The notes: generated by a model from the sequence alone, not told the origin. 64,000 nt of DNA from Henricia sp. BOLD:AAB3569 (GCA_037783545.1 JBBELK010000369.1:1116001-1180000), one strand, 5' to 3'; positions 34,201 through 37,455 are shown, counted from the stretch's first letter. Numbers and translations: made by a program.

Positions 34201-36013
34201 CAGGCCAAAAGATAGTGGTACTACGACCTATGTAGAGCGGTTGCAGAGAGCCAGCCTAGAGGCACCAAGAACTGGCAGGCATAGGACAGTTTATGGTAGG
34301 GAAGTTTTGATTGGTTTTTTTTCAAATGGGGATTTCTATTTTGAACACGAGGAGAAGAAAAAGAAAAAATATAATTCAGGATTGGAAAAGTAACAAACAA
34401 AATATATGGTATGGTGCCTAATCACCATAGAAACGACCAACTCGGGATTTTTCAATGGTTATTAGGCACCATACCAGGGGCCAATTTCATGGCGTTGCTT
34501 AGCACAAAAATTTGCTTAGCACAGGATTTGTTTGCTTTATTTTGTAAAAGTGGATTGCCAGCCAAAATCGTAAGTGATGTGTATTGAAAGGTATTCTTCT
34601 GCTCTTGCGAAGAACACAAGTTGGTGTATAATTTTGGCTTGTAATCCATTTTATAAAGCAAATAAATCCTGTGCTTAGCAAATTTTCGTGCTAAGCAACG
34701 CCATGAAATTGGCCCCTGATGTTGCGCTGCCATGCAACACCGAGAGAAAAAAAATTGGTTCATAGGAAAAACCTGAGGGAGTATACCACTGTGCCTTATA
34801 GCTCAGCTGGTAGAGCATCTGCCTGGTGTCAGAGATCTTGGGGGGGAAACCTGAGGGAGTATACCACTGTGCCTCATAGCTCAGCTGGTAGAGCATCTGC
34901 CTGGTGGGTCAGAGGTCTTGGTTTTAAATCCCAATTAAGCTCTTAGGATTTTTTTCTAATCCCAAGTTTGGATTGGAAAACTGTTACAAACGGCGTTATC
35001 TCCATGTGTGATTGAGGATGCGTATGATAAAAACTAACCTGTGTATAAGTCAGTTCAGTACCTCATCTACGTTCCAAGAAAACAATGAGTCCATGCTTTC
35101 AAGAAATTGTGCAAAGCCACTGTCCTATTTAGGCTGGTTCCCAGGCTATACTGCACGAAAAACATAGCCATAATGCCATGGTAGTCGGGGGCCAAGTTTC
35201 GTTCACATGAGGTTGCCATTGTATAAAATGTGTGTATAAATTAATCTTTAATTATTTGTTTTTTGATATAAAAATATTTAATTTTGGGTGGAATAATTGC
35301 ATTGGACAGAACCACTTCTGTGTTTCATTTAACTAAATGGGGTTCATGATTCCATTTCTGCAGTTGGCCCTACGCCAAGAGAAACCTATAAATCGCCGCC
35401 TCTGCGCATACCAACGACCAGACATCGACCTTATCCGAAATCATCCGACGAACTGGGTGAAAGGTCAGGGTTTAGCGATTTGAGCTCATGGAACGTATCG
35501 GACGACGTGAAAAAAATTCTGCAGAGGAGAGATAGTTTTGAGGTAAGTGTAAGTGTAAAAAGGAGAGGTCGTGGGTTCGAGCACCACCCGAGTATGATAG
35601 GAATTTTTTATCATATCTTTGAAAGCAATATTTGGTATGGCGCCCAAGTACCATTGGTAGACCATCTACCTGATGAGTCGGGGTCTCGGGTTCGAATCCT
35701 GTTGAGACTCGTACGATTTTTCTCTCATCCCAAGTTCGGTTGTATTACATCTTTGGAAAGTATTTGATCAGAAATGTGACCAATATTTTAAAACCGTTTT
35801 TCCCTTTTTTGTTTTTTAATTATTATTCTGATTTTAAAGGGCGATTCAATAGGAGCGACGGATGACGATGTTAGCATAGAAGGTCTTGAGTATGACGATT
35901 ATGCAGCGTCAGTTAACGTCAAGGATTTGGAAGAAATCACATCGCTAAGTAGCGGAAGTATCTTGAGTAATATCGATTGGGGTGCCGTGGATAAAATGAT
36001 AGCCGATGTGTAA
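3989..36013 (+). CDS. CPLANE1: CPLANE1 (C5orf42/JBTS17) ciliogenesis and planar polarity effector, 28 exons, 5' end missing
   Basis: Twenty-eight GT-AG exons join in frame to about 3021 residues and a TAA stop; human CPLANE1 is about 3200. Identity rests on family traits: a very long low-complexity middle, a conserved coiled coil (AQMDQQLVAIEESAANIEQDF), a GISGISDIIAEVI motif, the EWLVKRRTQ to EEKEHAPF helix, and an acidic C-terminus ending LSNIDWGAVDKMIADV, close to the end of the vertebrate protein. CPLANE1 works at the ciliary base and transition zone with INTU, FUZ and WDPCP, supporting intraflagellar transport assembly and Hedgehog signalling. The vertebrate N-terminal propeller-like region is not in this window. 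No exon was seen between 1620 and 3989, so upstream exons probably lie left of the edge. Most introns contain MITEs or SINEs. Confidence 0.88.
4201..4801 (+). other. CPLANE1 intron
   Basis: AT-rich intron. It contains an inverted pair around ATTTTGGCCTAAGTT-type sequence (AGATAACTTAGGCCC near 4420 and GGGCCAAAATTATCTC near 4625), consistent with a decayed fold-back element. I saw no coding frame with splice sites. Confidence 0.5.
4802..4901 (+). CDS. CPLANE1: CPLANE1 exon b
   Basis: Acceptor ATGTTAG and donor CAG|GTTAGTAG. It reads CQFYLQGYPEEAVACWQRTA to GFLNH, a helical repeat-like segment. Entry phase 1 and exit phase 2 match both neighbours. Confidence 0.75.
5012..5135. mobile_element. 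Fold-back MITE (AGTTGCCTAGGCAATTGGCTCTAAAC inverted ends)
   Basis: The left arm GCAATTGGCTCTAAAC pairs with the right arm GTTTAGAGCCAATTGC. The arrangement and the ACGTCACAC end resemble the MITEs at 16317-16457 and 22441-22585. Confidence 0.65.
5330..5430 (+). repeat. tRNA-like SINE head fragment
   Basis: The sequence ACCTGAGGGAGTATACCA, followed by GTAGAGCATCTGCC and GGTTCGAATTC, matches the tandem pair at 34770-34935. The A box is partly deleted here. Confidence 0.55.
5495..5838 (-). repeat. Dispersed repeat family R3 (GATTGAGGATGTGTATGATA), inverted copy
   Basis: This carries the reverse of the R3 blocks seen at 9985-10325, 34970-35335 and 39579-39925: GGGAACCAGCCTAAATAGG, TTTTTATTATACACATCC and CACACATGGAGATAATGCC. 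It fills most of the intron before exon c. Confidence 0.75.
5896..6145 (+). CDS. CPLANE1: CPLANE1 exon c
   Basis: Acceptor TTTTTTTCCAG and donor GGG|GTAAG. It reads RSKFASSGCSTLLTSSLL to KRDGNWAG. The helical stretch (LEQYNLVSALSLADSLV) fits an alpha-solenoid. It ends in phase 0. Confidence 0.75.
6202..6440. mobile_element. R1 fold-back MITE (GGCCGTCCAAAGTTGTCAAC), copy 1
   Basis: The left end GGCCGTCCAAAGTTGTCAAC pairs with the right end ending CGACGGCCCC. The family body is TTTACATGCACTGTAAAATG, CATTTCATGGTAGTGAC and TACTACTCTCTGTAGAACTG. A run of about 50 bases of almost pure G/A is inserted in this copy (6231-6280). Confidence 0.85.
6231..6280 (+). repeat. G-rich low-complexity tract (GGGAGGGAGGGGGGAGGGGG type)
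   Basis: Multiple runs of three or more G separated by single A or AG make it a plausible G-quadruplex on the coding strand of the CPLANE1 intron. It lies within an R1 MITE. Confidence 0.7.
6741..6900 (+). CDS. CPLANE1: CPLANE1 exon d
   Basis: Acceptor AATTTTCCAG and donor AAAAGA|GTAAGTTT. It reads ALPQLPCIPDPLQREAV, SIARFMALYF and HPLFVFPPCAARPLQALHH. It enters in phase 0 and exits in phase 1. Confidence 0.8.
6901..7606 (+). other. CPLANE1 intron dominated by a SINE
   Basis: It contains poly-A/T stretches and the full-length SINE at 7150-7540. No other coding signal was seen. Confidence 0.6.
7150..7540 (+). mobile_element. tRNA-derived SINE with A-rich tail
   Basis: The A box TGGCCAAGTGG and a B-box region (GCAGGTTCGACACCC) form a tRNA-like head. 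The shared SINE body follows (TTGAGCAAGGCGCTTAATC, GGAAGG-type block, GTGTCTCTGGCCG, CACCACCCACCTATG), ending in (AAAAC)n. Copies lie at 13476, 29971 (inverted) and 60010. Confidence 0.85.
7607..7847 (+). CDS. CPLANE1: CPLANE1 exon e
   Basis: Acceptor TTGACACAG and donor TCAAG|GTTAGA. It reads LTSRTVPIFHDRVAS, MALLLVCGLLPEAVWLAREL, DWKSALMLSVIAS and MALEDASR, a clear helical-repeat (TPR/solenoid-like) segment. Phases match both sides. Confidence 0.85.
7848..8527 (+). other. CPLANE1 intron, AT-rich
   Basis: AT-rich sequence with a decayed copy of a dispersed repeat (GTCACACTATTTGTAAC, also near 4600). No other feature was seen. Confidence 0.45.
8528..8739 (+). CDS. CPLANE1: CPLANE1 exon f
   Basis: Acceptor CACTTGGCAG and donor ATGT|GTAAGTTT. 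It reads CSELLLPENLTPLVIVKEG, LQTPLAPPSSPEGG and a Ser/Arg-rich linker (RRRGSLSLSVSTGMRRSSM). It enters in phase 2 and exits in phase 1. Confidence 0.85.
8740..9584 (+). other. CPLANE1 intron with a short tandem repeat
   Basis: It holds the GACCGTTTTACCAACTC tandem repeat at 9457-9522 and mixed single-copy sequence. No coding exon was recognised. Confidence 0.45.
9457..9522. repeat. About four tandem copies of an 18-bp unit (CAACTCGACCGTTTTACC)
   Basis: Units differ mainly in TTTTACC versus TTGCACC. It lies 62 bases before the exon g acceptor. Confidence 0.8.
9585..9811 (+). CDS. CPLANE1: CPLANE1 exon g
   Basis: Acceptor CACCAACAG and donor CCAAAA|GTAAGT. It reads SINEEDRIMQEQLCRSLTDM, DLDPTPWLLSNLMDRCLSL and FYLPAPPFYCPQPDYEPK. 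It exits in phase 0. Confidence 0.85.
9838..9969. mobile_element. R1 fold-back MITE, internally deleted copy 2
   Basis: Both R1 ends are present (CCAAAGTTGTCAACATTTTC and GTTGACAACTTTGGACGGCC), but the central ATG-rich body is missing, leaving 132 bp. It lies directly behind exon g. Confidence 0.85.
9985..10325 (+). repeat. Dispersed repeat family R3, direct copy
   Basis: Blocks ATTATCTCCATGTGTGATTG, CTCATCTACGTTCTGAG, TTCAAGAAATTGTG and CCTATTTAGGCTGGTTCC are shared with the other R3 copies in the window. Confidence 0.8.
10815..11150. mobile_element. MITE of the TTAGGCCAAACAAAAT family, copy 2
   Basis: The left CTAAGGCCAAACAAAATTAA and right ACACACCATTTATTTTG, TTTGGCCTAA ends are inverted, and the body is the same as at 2697-3038. 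Confidence 0.85.
11232..11945 (-). repeat. R3 repeat copy interrupted by a 494-bp element
   Basis: R3 sequence stops at GAGCTGACTTA (11340) and resumes at TTATACACAGGTTGG (11835). Intact R3 copies such as 63045-63075 read GAGCTGACTTATACACAGG without a break. Confidence 0.85.
11341..11834. mobile_element. PIF/Harbinger-like nonautonomous element with TTA target duplication
   Basis: The left end CACCGCGTTTACACTCGAAT is the inverse of the right end ATTCGAGTGTAAAC-type sequence (CGAATCGAGTGTAAACGGGG). TTA flanks both sides (11338-11340, 11835-11837). A 3-bp TWA duplication is typical of PIF/Harbinger. The middle has a near-perfect palindrome (11688-11730). No transposase frame is present. Confidence 0.8.
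12325..12732 (+). repeat. Dispersed repeat family R10, copy 1
   Basis: Blocks GATGAAATTATTTAGATC, TTTGCAAACGATTTACTTA, GCGCCACAGAGTG and AACGTGGTACATTT recur in the same order at 55486-55869 in a GABA-B-like receptor intron. Confidence 0.75.
13476..13843 (+). mobile_element. tRNA-derived SINE, full length
   Basis: The A box TGGCCGAGTGG and B box GGTTCGAATCC are intact. The body includes GGCAAGGCACTCAACCACA and CCTTCGGAAGGGATGTAAAG. The 3' end is TTGAGGAATCCTTGGTATGA followed by ATACCAGAAAGAA and (TAA)n, the tail also seen at 63911-64000 and, inverted, at 29971. Confidence 0.9.
13848..14130. repeat. GTCGCCCTAA repeat family, copy 1
   Basis: It has short inverted GGGCGACA/TGTCGCCC motifs at both ends and CCTAATAAAAATG blocks inside. 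A second copy is inside the hAT-like element at 29700-29935. Confidence 0.6.
14219..14386 (+). CDS. CPLANE1: CPLANE1 exon h
   Basis: Acceptor TTATTTTCTGAG and donor AAAAAG|GTGAGA. It reads DSDPEEVLFESSLRREVND, IQLIMLVLNSARCSLPCARW and QLDLLLTMEARKK. Fifty-six codons, phase 0 on both sides. Confidence 0.85.
14511..14610 (+). repeat. SINE fragment (B box and body)
   Basis: It contains TGTGTTTGATACCCGGTTGT, TTGAGCAAGGCATTTAACC and TCCTTCGGAAGGGATG, the middle of the window's main SINE. Confidence 0.65.
14800..15400. repeat. Dispersed repeat family R2, copy 1 (about 600 bp)
   Basis: It is shared nearly base for base with 23580-24185: CATCCTCTTGCAACAGTGCC, GGACCAATCAGGACGCTTG, CATGCATCCCTGTTATTAAT and AAATGACTCGGGCGTGAGTT. 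The minus-strand open frame (14776-15111) recurs with frame damage in the second copy and is probably a repeat remnant. Confidence 0.8.
15928..16155 (+). CDS. CPLANE1: CPLANE1 exon i
   Basis: Acceptor TTTTTTGCCAG and donor GTTAAG|GTGGG. It reads KTSAVPLPSVLVDHAQFP, LLKTGINSQSLPHCTVELLR and STVWMLHARDKLTLAVRKY. Seventy-six codons, phase 0 on both sides. Confidence 0.88.
16317..16457. mobile_element. Fold-back MITE (TTGCCAAGGTTACTGGGTCTA) at TA
   Basis: Left TACAGTGAAAACGTGTGTG, TTGCCAAGGTTACTGGGTCT; right AGACCCAGTTACCCTGGCAA, CACACTGTA. Relatives lie at 22441 and 43525. Confidence 0.8.
16856..19129 (+). CDS. CPLANE1: CPLANE1 exon j (large, 758 codons)
   Basis: Acceptor TTCTTTTCACAG and donor TTGGAG|GTAAGATT, with one uninterrupted frame. 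The first 170 residues are helical (GELLEDVLMWADNLYPFS, EEEVQDILLTAISELPPTKK, LYRHYRYQCKLRELTV). A second folded block has ELLQWFGRWAERQLAVYAQT and NSLWLIRHVYHAVKFQTQTE. The rest is a Ser/Lys/Glu-rich disordered stretch with nuclear-signal-like KRLRKRKK. The end (DADVKRLVREEFMRIMLE) is a charged helix. A single huge exon is common for the disordered core of this family. Confidence 0.92.
19205..19550 (-). repeat. Dispersed repeat family R5 (CCATGCATGGATTTT), copy
   Basis: It shares AGATTACATGATTGGAAAAC, GTTGATAAACTGCCTTGTAG, AATCCATGCATGG and TTACCATTGCTATCAACA with 22650-23215; the reverse order of the same blocks is seen at 24655-25160. Confidence 0.8.
19550..19628. repeat. Small fold-back (GGCGGCCATGACAGGGG)
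   Basis: GGCGGCCATGACAGGGG pairs with CCCCTGTCATGGCTGCC about 25 bases later, forming a hairpin in the intron before exon k. Confidence 0.75.
19916..21414 (+). CDS. CPLANE1: CPLANE1 exon k (large, 499 codons)
   Basis: Acceptor ATCTCCTGCAG and donor ACAAG|GTAAGA. It reads KSKTNSRGQTDGSLPNKAL, a Ser/Asp-rich stretch, then a Pro-rich region (PRPAYPPPPQRKVA, HPTPIIPPPRSHF) and a final LVPLDELDAFERNQRRKE to EHLERMEGK helix. The Pro-rich part could bind SH3 or WW domains (inference). It exits in phase 2. Confidence 0.9.
21682..21937 (+). CDS. CPLANE1: CPLANE1 exon l
   Basis: The frame RQQHEGKGPTTDNLRP to DKTNVLKDSSK-type sequence is open. The ATAG acceptor at 21680-21681 gives the one-base entry required by exon k; a CAACAG acceptor at 21701 would break the frame. 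Donor AAG|GTAATTCG. Low-complexity, polar sequence. The exact 5' edge is less certain. Confidence 0.7.
21957..22200 (+). repeat. tRNA-derived SINE-like element
   Basis: The A box TGGCCAAGCGGT and B-box-like GGTTGTGGGTTCGTGTC are followed by TTGGGCAAGACACTTTGC. It starts about 20 bases behind the exon l donor. Confidence 0.7.
22280..22472 (+). CDS. CPLANE1: CPLANE1 exon m (donor probably inside a MITE)
   Basis: Acceptor AATTTTTCAG. It reads DSVKVGGTFEKHDDSSNSED to FAIKPGKNCFAIDPK and stays open into the adjacent MITE. Exon n needs a phase-1 partner; the MITE's CAAG|GTTACT at 22472/22473 gives this, whereas the weak AAA|GTGAAA at 22441 would give phase 0 and a downstream stop. The 3' edge is therefore inferred from phase. 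Confidence 0.6.
22441..22585. mobile_element. MITE of the TTGCCAAGGTTACTGGGTCTA family overlapping exon m
   Basis: It shares TGTTGCCAAGGTTACTGGGT, ACTAAAACCAGTGAACTG and TTTAGACCCAGTTACC with 16317-16457. Its right arm is shortened. Confidence 0.75.
22650..23215 (-). repeat. R5 repeat copy interrupted by a Tc1-type MITE
   Basis: R5 blocks as at 19205-19550 are split at GCTGGACATA (22756) by the element at 22757-22990, and resume with CATGAATACGTGAAAAATCC. Confidence 0.8.
22757..22990. mobile_element. Tc1/Sleeping-Beauty-type MITE, copy A
   Basis: The ends CAGTTGAAGTCAGAAGTATA and TATACTTCTGACTTCAACTG are perfect inverses flanked by TA. The end sequence resembles the Sleeping Beauty/Tc1 terminus (CAGTTGAAGTCGGAAG, known family). 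No transposase is present. Confidence 0.9.
23259..23438 (+). CDS. CPLANE1: CPLANE1 exon n
   Basis: Acceptor TTGTTCTCGTAG and donor CGTC|GTAAGT. The correct frame (two-base entry) reads SFDALLQDRDARPAIPTAAQ, VHYDTVQQLQTKPKPRDHH and MGKDDFPRR. AAQVHYDTV echoes NAQLHYDAL of exon p, which supports the frame over the alternative VRLMLYSKT frame. Confidence 0.8.
23580..24185. repeat. Dispersed repeat family R2, copy 2
   Basis: It aligns with 14800-15400 over its length with small indels (an added CCCTAACTCC, and AACGGAACCCAATACAATTT in this copy). Confidence 0.8.
24396..24556 (+). CDS. CPLANE1: CPLANE1 exon o
   Basis: Acceptor TTTCATTTTTAG and donor AGCAAA|GTATGC. It reads APTVSEAVAQYTTAATGIAP and SGQIVAPDIFFNLRFGSS. 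It exits in phase 0. Confidence 0.85.
24655..25160 (+). repeat. R5 repeat copy interrupted by a TTTATCGGATCATCGGACC segment
   Basis: R5 blocks are present at both ends (ACAAAAAAGTGTTTATAGC, and CTACAAGGTAGTTTATCAAC). The middle 24890-25080 is an insert with inverted ends: CCGCTGCACACCTTTGTGAT against CGCAAAGGTGTGCGTCGGGC. Confidence 0.7.
25394..25707 (+). CDS. CPLANE1: CPLANE1 exon p
   Basis: Acceptor TTTTTATACAG and donor AACAG|GTAGGA. It reads DTKKPAKGRTFISVVDVDLT, IPSPTATPLPQNPKETVTE, NAQLHYDALFLKDAHPKN and PDGVTVKLLETKTKEN. The ISVVDVDL strand is a conserved-looking element. It exits in phase 2. Confidence 0.88.
25721..25843. mobile_element. Fold-back MITE (CCGCCATCTTGTAGGGCA ends)
   Basis: ACCGCCATCTTGTAGGGCA pairs with TGCCCTACAAGATGGCTGCT. 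It starts about 13 bases behind the exon p donor. Confidence 0.8.
25920..26172 (-). mobile_element. tRNA-derived SINE of a second family, inverted
   Basis: On the minus strand the head reads GGATGGCGTAGTGGTAGAGC (A box) and GGGTTCAAATCCCGGCC (B box), with a tRNA-unrelated body of about 150 bases. Confidence 0.75.
26173..26840 (+). other. CPLANE1 intron segment without recognised features
   Basis: AT-rich sequence with a small inverted pair (TTAACCCGTTAACTGTCA and TGACTGTTAAAGGGTTAA, about 26655-26710). No exon was seen. Confidence 0.45.
26841..26994 (+). CDS. CPLANE1: CPLANE1 exon q (coiled coil)
   Basis: Acceptor TCGAAACCCAG and donor AGTTTG|GTGAGT. It reads RQIENIRTRSESARQSTKD, LSQRLAQMDQQLVAIEESAA and NIEQDFRDTSL. 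This coiled coil is one of the best-conserved parts of CPLANE1 from vertebrates onward. Confidence 0.92.
27002..27078 (+). repeat. Pyrimidine-rich (CCCCT)n tract just behind an exon
   Basis: CCTCCCCTCCCCTCCCCTCC and related CACCCCC runs begin seven bases after the exon q splice point. The minus strand could form a G-quadruplex. Confidence 0.75.
27626..27745 (+). repeat. tRNA-like SINE head
   Basis: AGCTCGGCAGTCAAGTGGTT (A box region) and GGTTCGAGTCCCACC (B box) with tRNA-like spacing, followed by GTGTTCTCGTAGTGTC. Confidence 0.6.
27751..27921. mobile_element. Fold-back MITE (GGGGCCGACCATAAAGTACGT ends)
   Basis: GACCATAAAGTACGTACGCA pairs with TGCGTACGTACTTTATGGAC, so the arms are about 25 bp. 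A degenerate relative lies near 39112-39180. Confidence 0.85.
27981..28204 (+). CDS. CPLANE1: CPLANE1 exon r
   Basis: Acceptor GATATTCTACTAG and donor GATCG|GTAAAT. It reads MLHTVENLTDVMATSGTKP, YSLRDFKEPDRTTVDGLEAH and TPVEEQLKESVEMNEDNLT. It enters in phase 0 and exits in phase 2. Confidence 0.85.
28205..29216 (+). other. CPLANE1 intron with palindromic repeat and an R1 MITE
   Basis: Besides the R1 copy at 28877-29097 it has a GGTTGCAATAAAATTG / GCCCATTGCAATAAACC-type element (about 28318-28430). No exon was seen. Confidence 0.5.
28877..29097. mobile_element. R1 fold-back MITE, copy 3
   Basis: GGGGCCGTCCAAAGTTGTCA and TGTTGACAACTTTGGACAGC are inverted ends. It has the full ATGCACTGTAAAATGTTGAC body. 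Confidence 0.9.
29217..29372 (+). CDS. CPLANE1: CPLANE1 exon s
   Basis: Acceptor TTATGTGCGCAG and donor CAAAG|GTATAC. It reads ADDTGLTLGISGISGISDII, AEVIAEGDDSEVRRMGVTT and QQKAARKKVEQR. The GISGISDII helix is a CPLANE1 hallmark. A hAT-like element begins 15 bases behind the donor. Confidence 0.9.
29700..29935. repeat. GTCGCCCTAA repeat family, copy 2
   Basis: It shares ACCGAAATTTTGGC-like and CCTAATAAAAATG blocks and the GTCGCCCTA terminal repeats with 13848-14130. Confidence 0.6.
29971..30306 (-). mobile_element. Full-length tRNA-derived SINE, inverted
   Basis: The reverse complement reads TGGCCGAGTGGTTTGGGTC (A box) and GGGTTCGAAAACCGG (altered B box), then the same body and (AAT)n tail as 13476-13843. 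Confidence 0.9.
30446..30960 (+). other. CPLANE1 intron segment with a fold-back
   Basis: It carries inverted arms: ACACCAATCCGGTTATAAGG, CATCCGCCATAGCTGGGGGG at 30590-30650 against CCCCCAGCTATGGCGGATATG, CCGGATTGGTGTATAGC at 30828-30890. A MITE-like fold-back of about 300 bp is likely. No exon was seen. Confidence 0.65.
30961..31246 (+). CDS. CPLANE1: CPLANE1 exon t
   Basis: Acceptor TTATCTTCTCAG and donor ATGGTG|GTAAGA. It reads RVTEQPLVHDLGHLSSDKIR, SLEKWAGSGKKPTEKTEQER and ALQEWLVKRRTQSLVEHRKQ, ending EEKEHAPFRPKAGSEMV. The long basic helix matches the conserved region of the family. Confidence 0.92.
31366..31424 (+). CDS. CPLANE1: CPLANE1 exon u (59 nt)
   Basis: Acceptor TTTTCTCTTCAG and donor AAAAA|GTGAGC. 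It reads GHSTFKEIRKQEHERDKKK, continuing the charged helix. Phase 0 in, phase 2 out. Confidence 0.8.
31479..31709. mobile_element. Palindromic MITE (CTTTTCGCACGTAAATTGG family), copy 1
   Basis: The outer arms TCGCCTTTTCGCACGTAAAT and ACGCGTAAAAAGGC are inverses. The inner CAAATCACAAAAACACTTTT to GTTGATTCTGTGATTT arrangement matches 60775-61140 and 61955-62205. Confidence 0.75.
31767..32169 (+). CDS. CPLANE1: CPLANE1 exon v
   Basis: Acceptor TTCACCATCAG and donor TTCATG|GTTAGT. It reads ETEKASHEERVQLAKALMAE, FTEKPRLPHSDTNLS and RENIDEFLESRVYKTRPTSA, plus YSKTQDNFM. It exits in phase 0. Confidence 0.88.
32296..32520. mobile_element. R1 fold-back MITE, copy 4
   Basis: AGGCCGTCAAAAGTTGTCAA and TGACAACTTTGGATGGCCCC ends, with the complete body. 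Confidence 0.9.
32643..32958 (+). CDS. CPLANE1: CPLANE1 exon w
   Basis: Acceptor ATTGTTCTTCAG and donor TTTG|GTAAGT. It reads DSREFRKKENYSTHGTMDF, KTYKPKPFDQVVRVQRPEV and KTYTEMLQEMQGETSKM. It holds the first copy of the TYxExLxxMQ motif repeated in the next exons. It exits in phase 1. Confidence 0.9.
33390..33551 (+). CDS. CPLANE1: CPLANE1 exon x (repeat module)
   Basis: Acceptor TTATTTTAG and donor ACAG|GTACCAG. It reads TTRIPGSPRAPDPATPRVTK and TYSERLSEMQLKSGSQTHLV. A symmetric phase 1-1 exon. Confidence 0.85.
33751..33894 (+). CDS. CPLANE1: CPLANE1 exon y (repeat module)
   Basis: Acceptor TTATTCCGTAG and donor CGAG|GTCTGT. It reads TMTFNDGAYRRQEVERRGVY and STPYRESLATPSLTGTHIM. A symmetric phase 1-1 exon with a degenerate TYxExL motif. 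Confidence 0.85.
34161..34295 (+). CDS. CPLANE1: CPLANE1 exon z (repeat module)
   Basis: Acceptor TTTGTTGCAG and donor TATG|GTAGGG. It reads DDVVSPTPKVGVKYRPKD and TTYVERLQRASLEAPRTGRH. A symmetric phase 1-1 exon. Confidence 0.87.
34403..34477. mobile_element. Small fold-back (TATGGTATGGTGCCTAAT)
   Basis: TATGGTATGGTGCCTAATCA pairs with ATTAGGCACCATACC. It immediately precedes another MITE. Confidence 0.75.
34477..34720. mobile_element. MITE (CAGGGGCCAATTTCATGGCG ends), copy 1
   Basis: CAGGGGCCAATTTCATGGCG and CGCCATGAAATTGGCCCCTG are perfect inverses. A diverged copy lies at 58930-59168 and a fragment near 47715-47750. Confidence 0.9.
34770..34935 (+). repeat. Tandem duplication of a tRNA-like SINE head (about 80-bp unit)
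   Basis: ACCTGAGGGAGTATACCACT, ATAGCTCAGCTGGTAGAGCA and CAGAGATCTTGG occur twice in a row. The A box TAGCTCAGCTGGTAGAGC is canonical; the B box is degraded (TTTTAAATCCC). Confidence 0.85.
34970..35335 (+). repeat. Dispersed repeat family R3, direct copy
   Basis: GGCGTTATCTCCATGTGTGA, AACCTGTGTATAAGTCAG and TGTCCTATTTAGGCTGGTTC are shared with the other copies. Confidence 0.8.
35364..35542 (+). CDS. CPLANE1: CPLANE1 exon aa
   Basis: Acceptor ATTTCTGCAG and donor TTTGAG|GTAAGT. It reads GPTPRETYKSPPLRIPTTR and FSDLSSWNVSDDVKKILQRR. The WNVSDDVKKIL stretch is close to the WSxPxDxKRIL-type motif of vertebrate CPLANE1. It exits in phase 0. Confidence 0.9.
35840..36013 (+). CDS. CPLANE1: CPLANE1 last exon
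   Basis: Acceptor TGATTTTAAAG. It reads GDSIGATDDDVSIEGLEYDD, LEEITSLSSGSILSN and IDWGAVDKMIADV, then TAA. The acidic end plus a final amphipathic helix is the family's C-terminal signature. Confidence 0.92.
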   Translation, partial: GDSIGATDDDVSIEGLEYDDYAASVNVKDLEEITSLSSGSILSNIDWGAVDKMIADV

Positions 36014-37455
36014 TGATAGAGTTGGCAAATTCATAGTTCTAAGATTGCCCAATTAACCCCGCCCACTAAGTTACTATGCCTCACAAGCCATCGCAAAAAT
36101 GGTGACACACAATGCACGAAGCAATGAGGACTGGTCTGAAAAGCACAGATTCATTGGATAAAACTCAAAGGTATTTATGTTTCAGGGTCGACAGTTATCT
36201 TAGCACACACCGAATAAAGGACTATTAATACAGGGATGTCATATATTTATTAAAAAACACGCTATTACCTTTGAACAGCGAATAAACCAAAATTCATTCG
36301 GGGTTGCTGTATACAAGCAATACGGCCAAGATTGGCTGACAAGCATGTGCACTTGTTTGTGAGCCATATGCTAATGCACTAGGTAGGCGCTGTCTGCATA
36401 GCTCTGTTGTGATTGGTCTTAAATGGTCACGTGGGTTCAGCATGATTGAAAGTTAAATTTGTCAGGTCTCGTTTACATGATGTGAAATTTTGGTTTAAAT
36501 CCGTTGGAAAATGACAAGGTTATTCAAGATTAAAAGGACGGGGTATTTTTGACACGTAGTATTAATAGGGCATTATTGTGTGTGGAATACGCGATATATT
36601 TGCTAGGTGTTTGAGGACCAATGAATTGCCTTAGAACTAAAAAGGTGCTTTTTATTCAACTTTTTTTGCCAAAGTGAACTTTAGATACGAACAAACTGAA
36701 ATAGTATGAAATCTAGTATAGTACTTGTAAATAGTAAACATTGAGAAAATGTTGCATATTTAATGTAGGATAGGAACAGTAGGGTTTGTACATTTTATTT
36801 GCAAACTTTTAGGGTTGTATTCAGCAGGGGGGTACCGGTAAGAAAATTTGCAGAATACACTATGGGGGTAGGTCCTGTCGTTTTTAGACTTATCTCAGGT
36901 CTGAGATCGCGTATACTTTACCAATTATGGGAAGTGCCCTATGCATAACTGGTACACTATACACGAAGTCAGACTTGAAATAAGTCTAAAACCGACAGGA
37001 CGCACCCCGTAGTGGATGTTTGCAAATTGTTCTACCGTATTCTGGGGTATTTGGGATATTCCGTGTTTTTTGGGCTTAAGTGGGAATTTAGGCTTGCTTG
37101 AAATTCTCCGACTTTTTTGGGGGTGTAAAGTAACTTTTTACAGTCGACGCACAAAATTAGGTTGAAGTGGGCCAAGTTTTTTTTCCCTAAAGTTTGAAGA
37201 TTTCAGCTGTTTTAAACATGTATTTGGTGCTAGATGCTTTGTTTATGACAACAAAAAAAATGGTAGTTGCATAATTTATTGCAGGGTAGTTCATTTTAAG
37301 CATTCAGCACATTTCATGACAGATGTACTACGAATATTTAATTGTATGTGAATATCACAAATTATTTATTTTATGATCGTATGCAATATTTTATCAGCTA
37401 TAACATTCCAGTTGTATTTGAATTTTGCACGGGAAAATAAAACTGGTGAAAAATT
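36014..37455 (+). other. CPLANE1 3' untranslated region (probable)
   Basis: AATAAA occurs at 37436-37441 (GGAAAATAAAACTGG); an earlier AATAAA lies near 36211. The region has no gene. It contains the fold-back at 36865-37009. Confidence 0.5.
36865..37009. mobile_element. Fold-back MITE (GGTCCTGTCGTTTTTAGACTTA)
   Basis: GTCCTGTCGTTTTTAGACTT pairs with AAGTCTAAAACCGACAGGAC; CAGGTCTGA pairs with TCAGACTTG. It lies in the probable 3' UTR, where it would fold into a long hairpin. Confidence 0.85.

Noticed and set aside
34790-34850. Functional tRNA gene
   Set aside because: The A box is good but the B box and acceptor stem do not form a full cloverleaf, and the unit is tandem and repeated elsewhere, so it is a SINE head.
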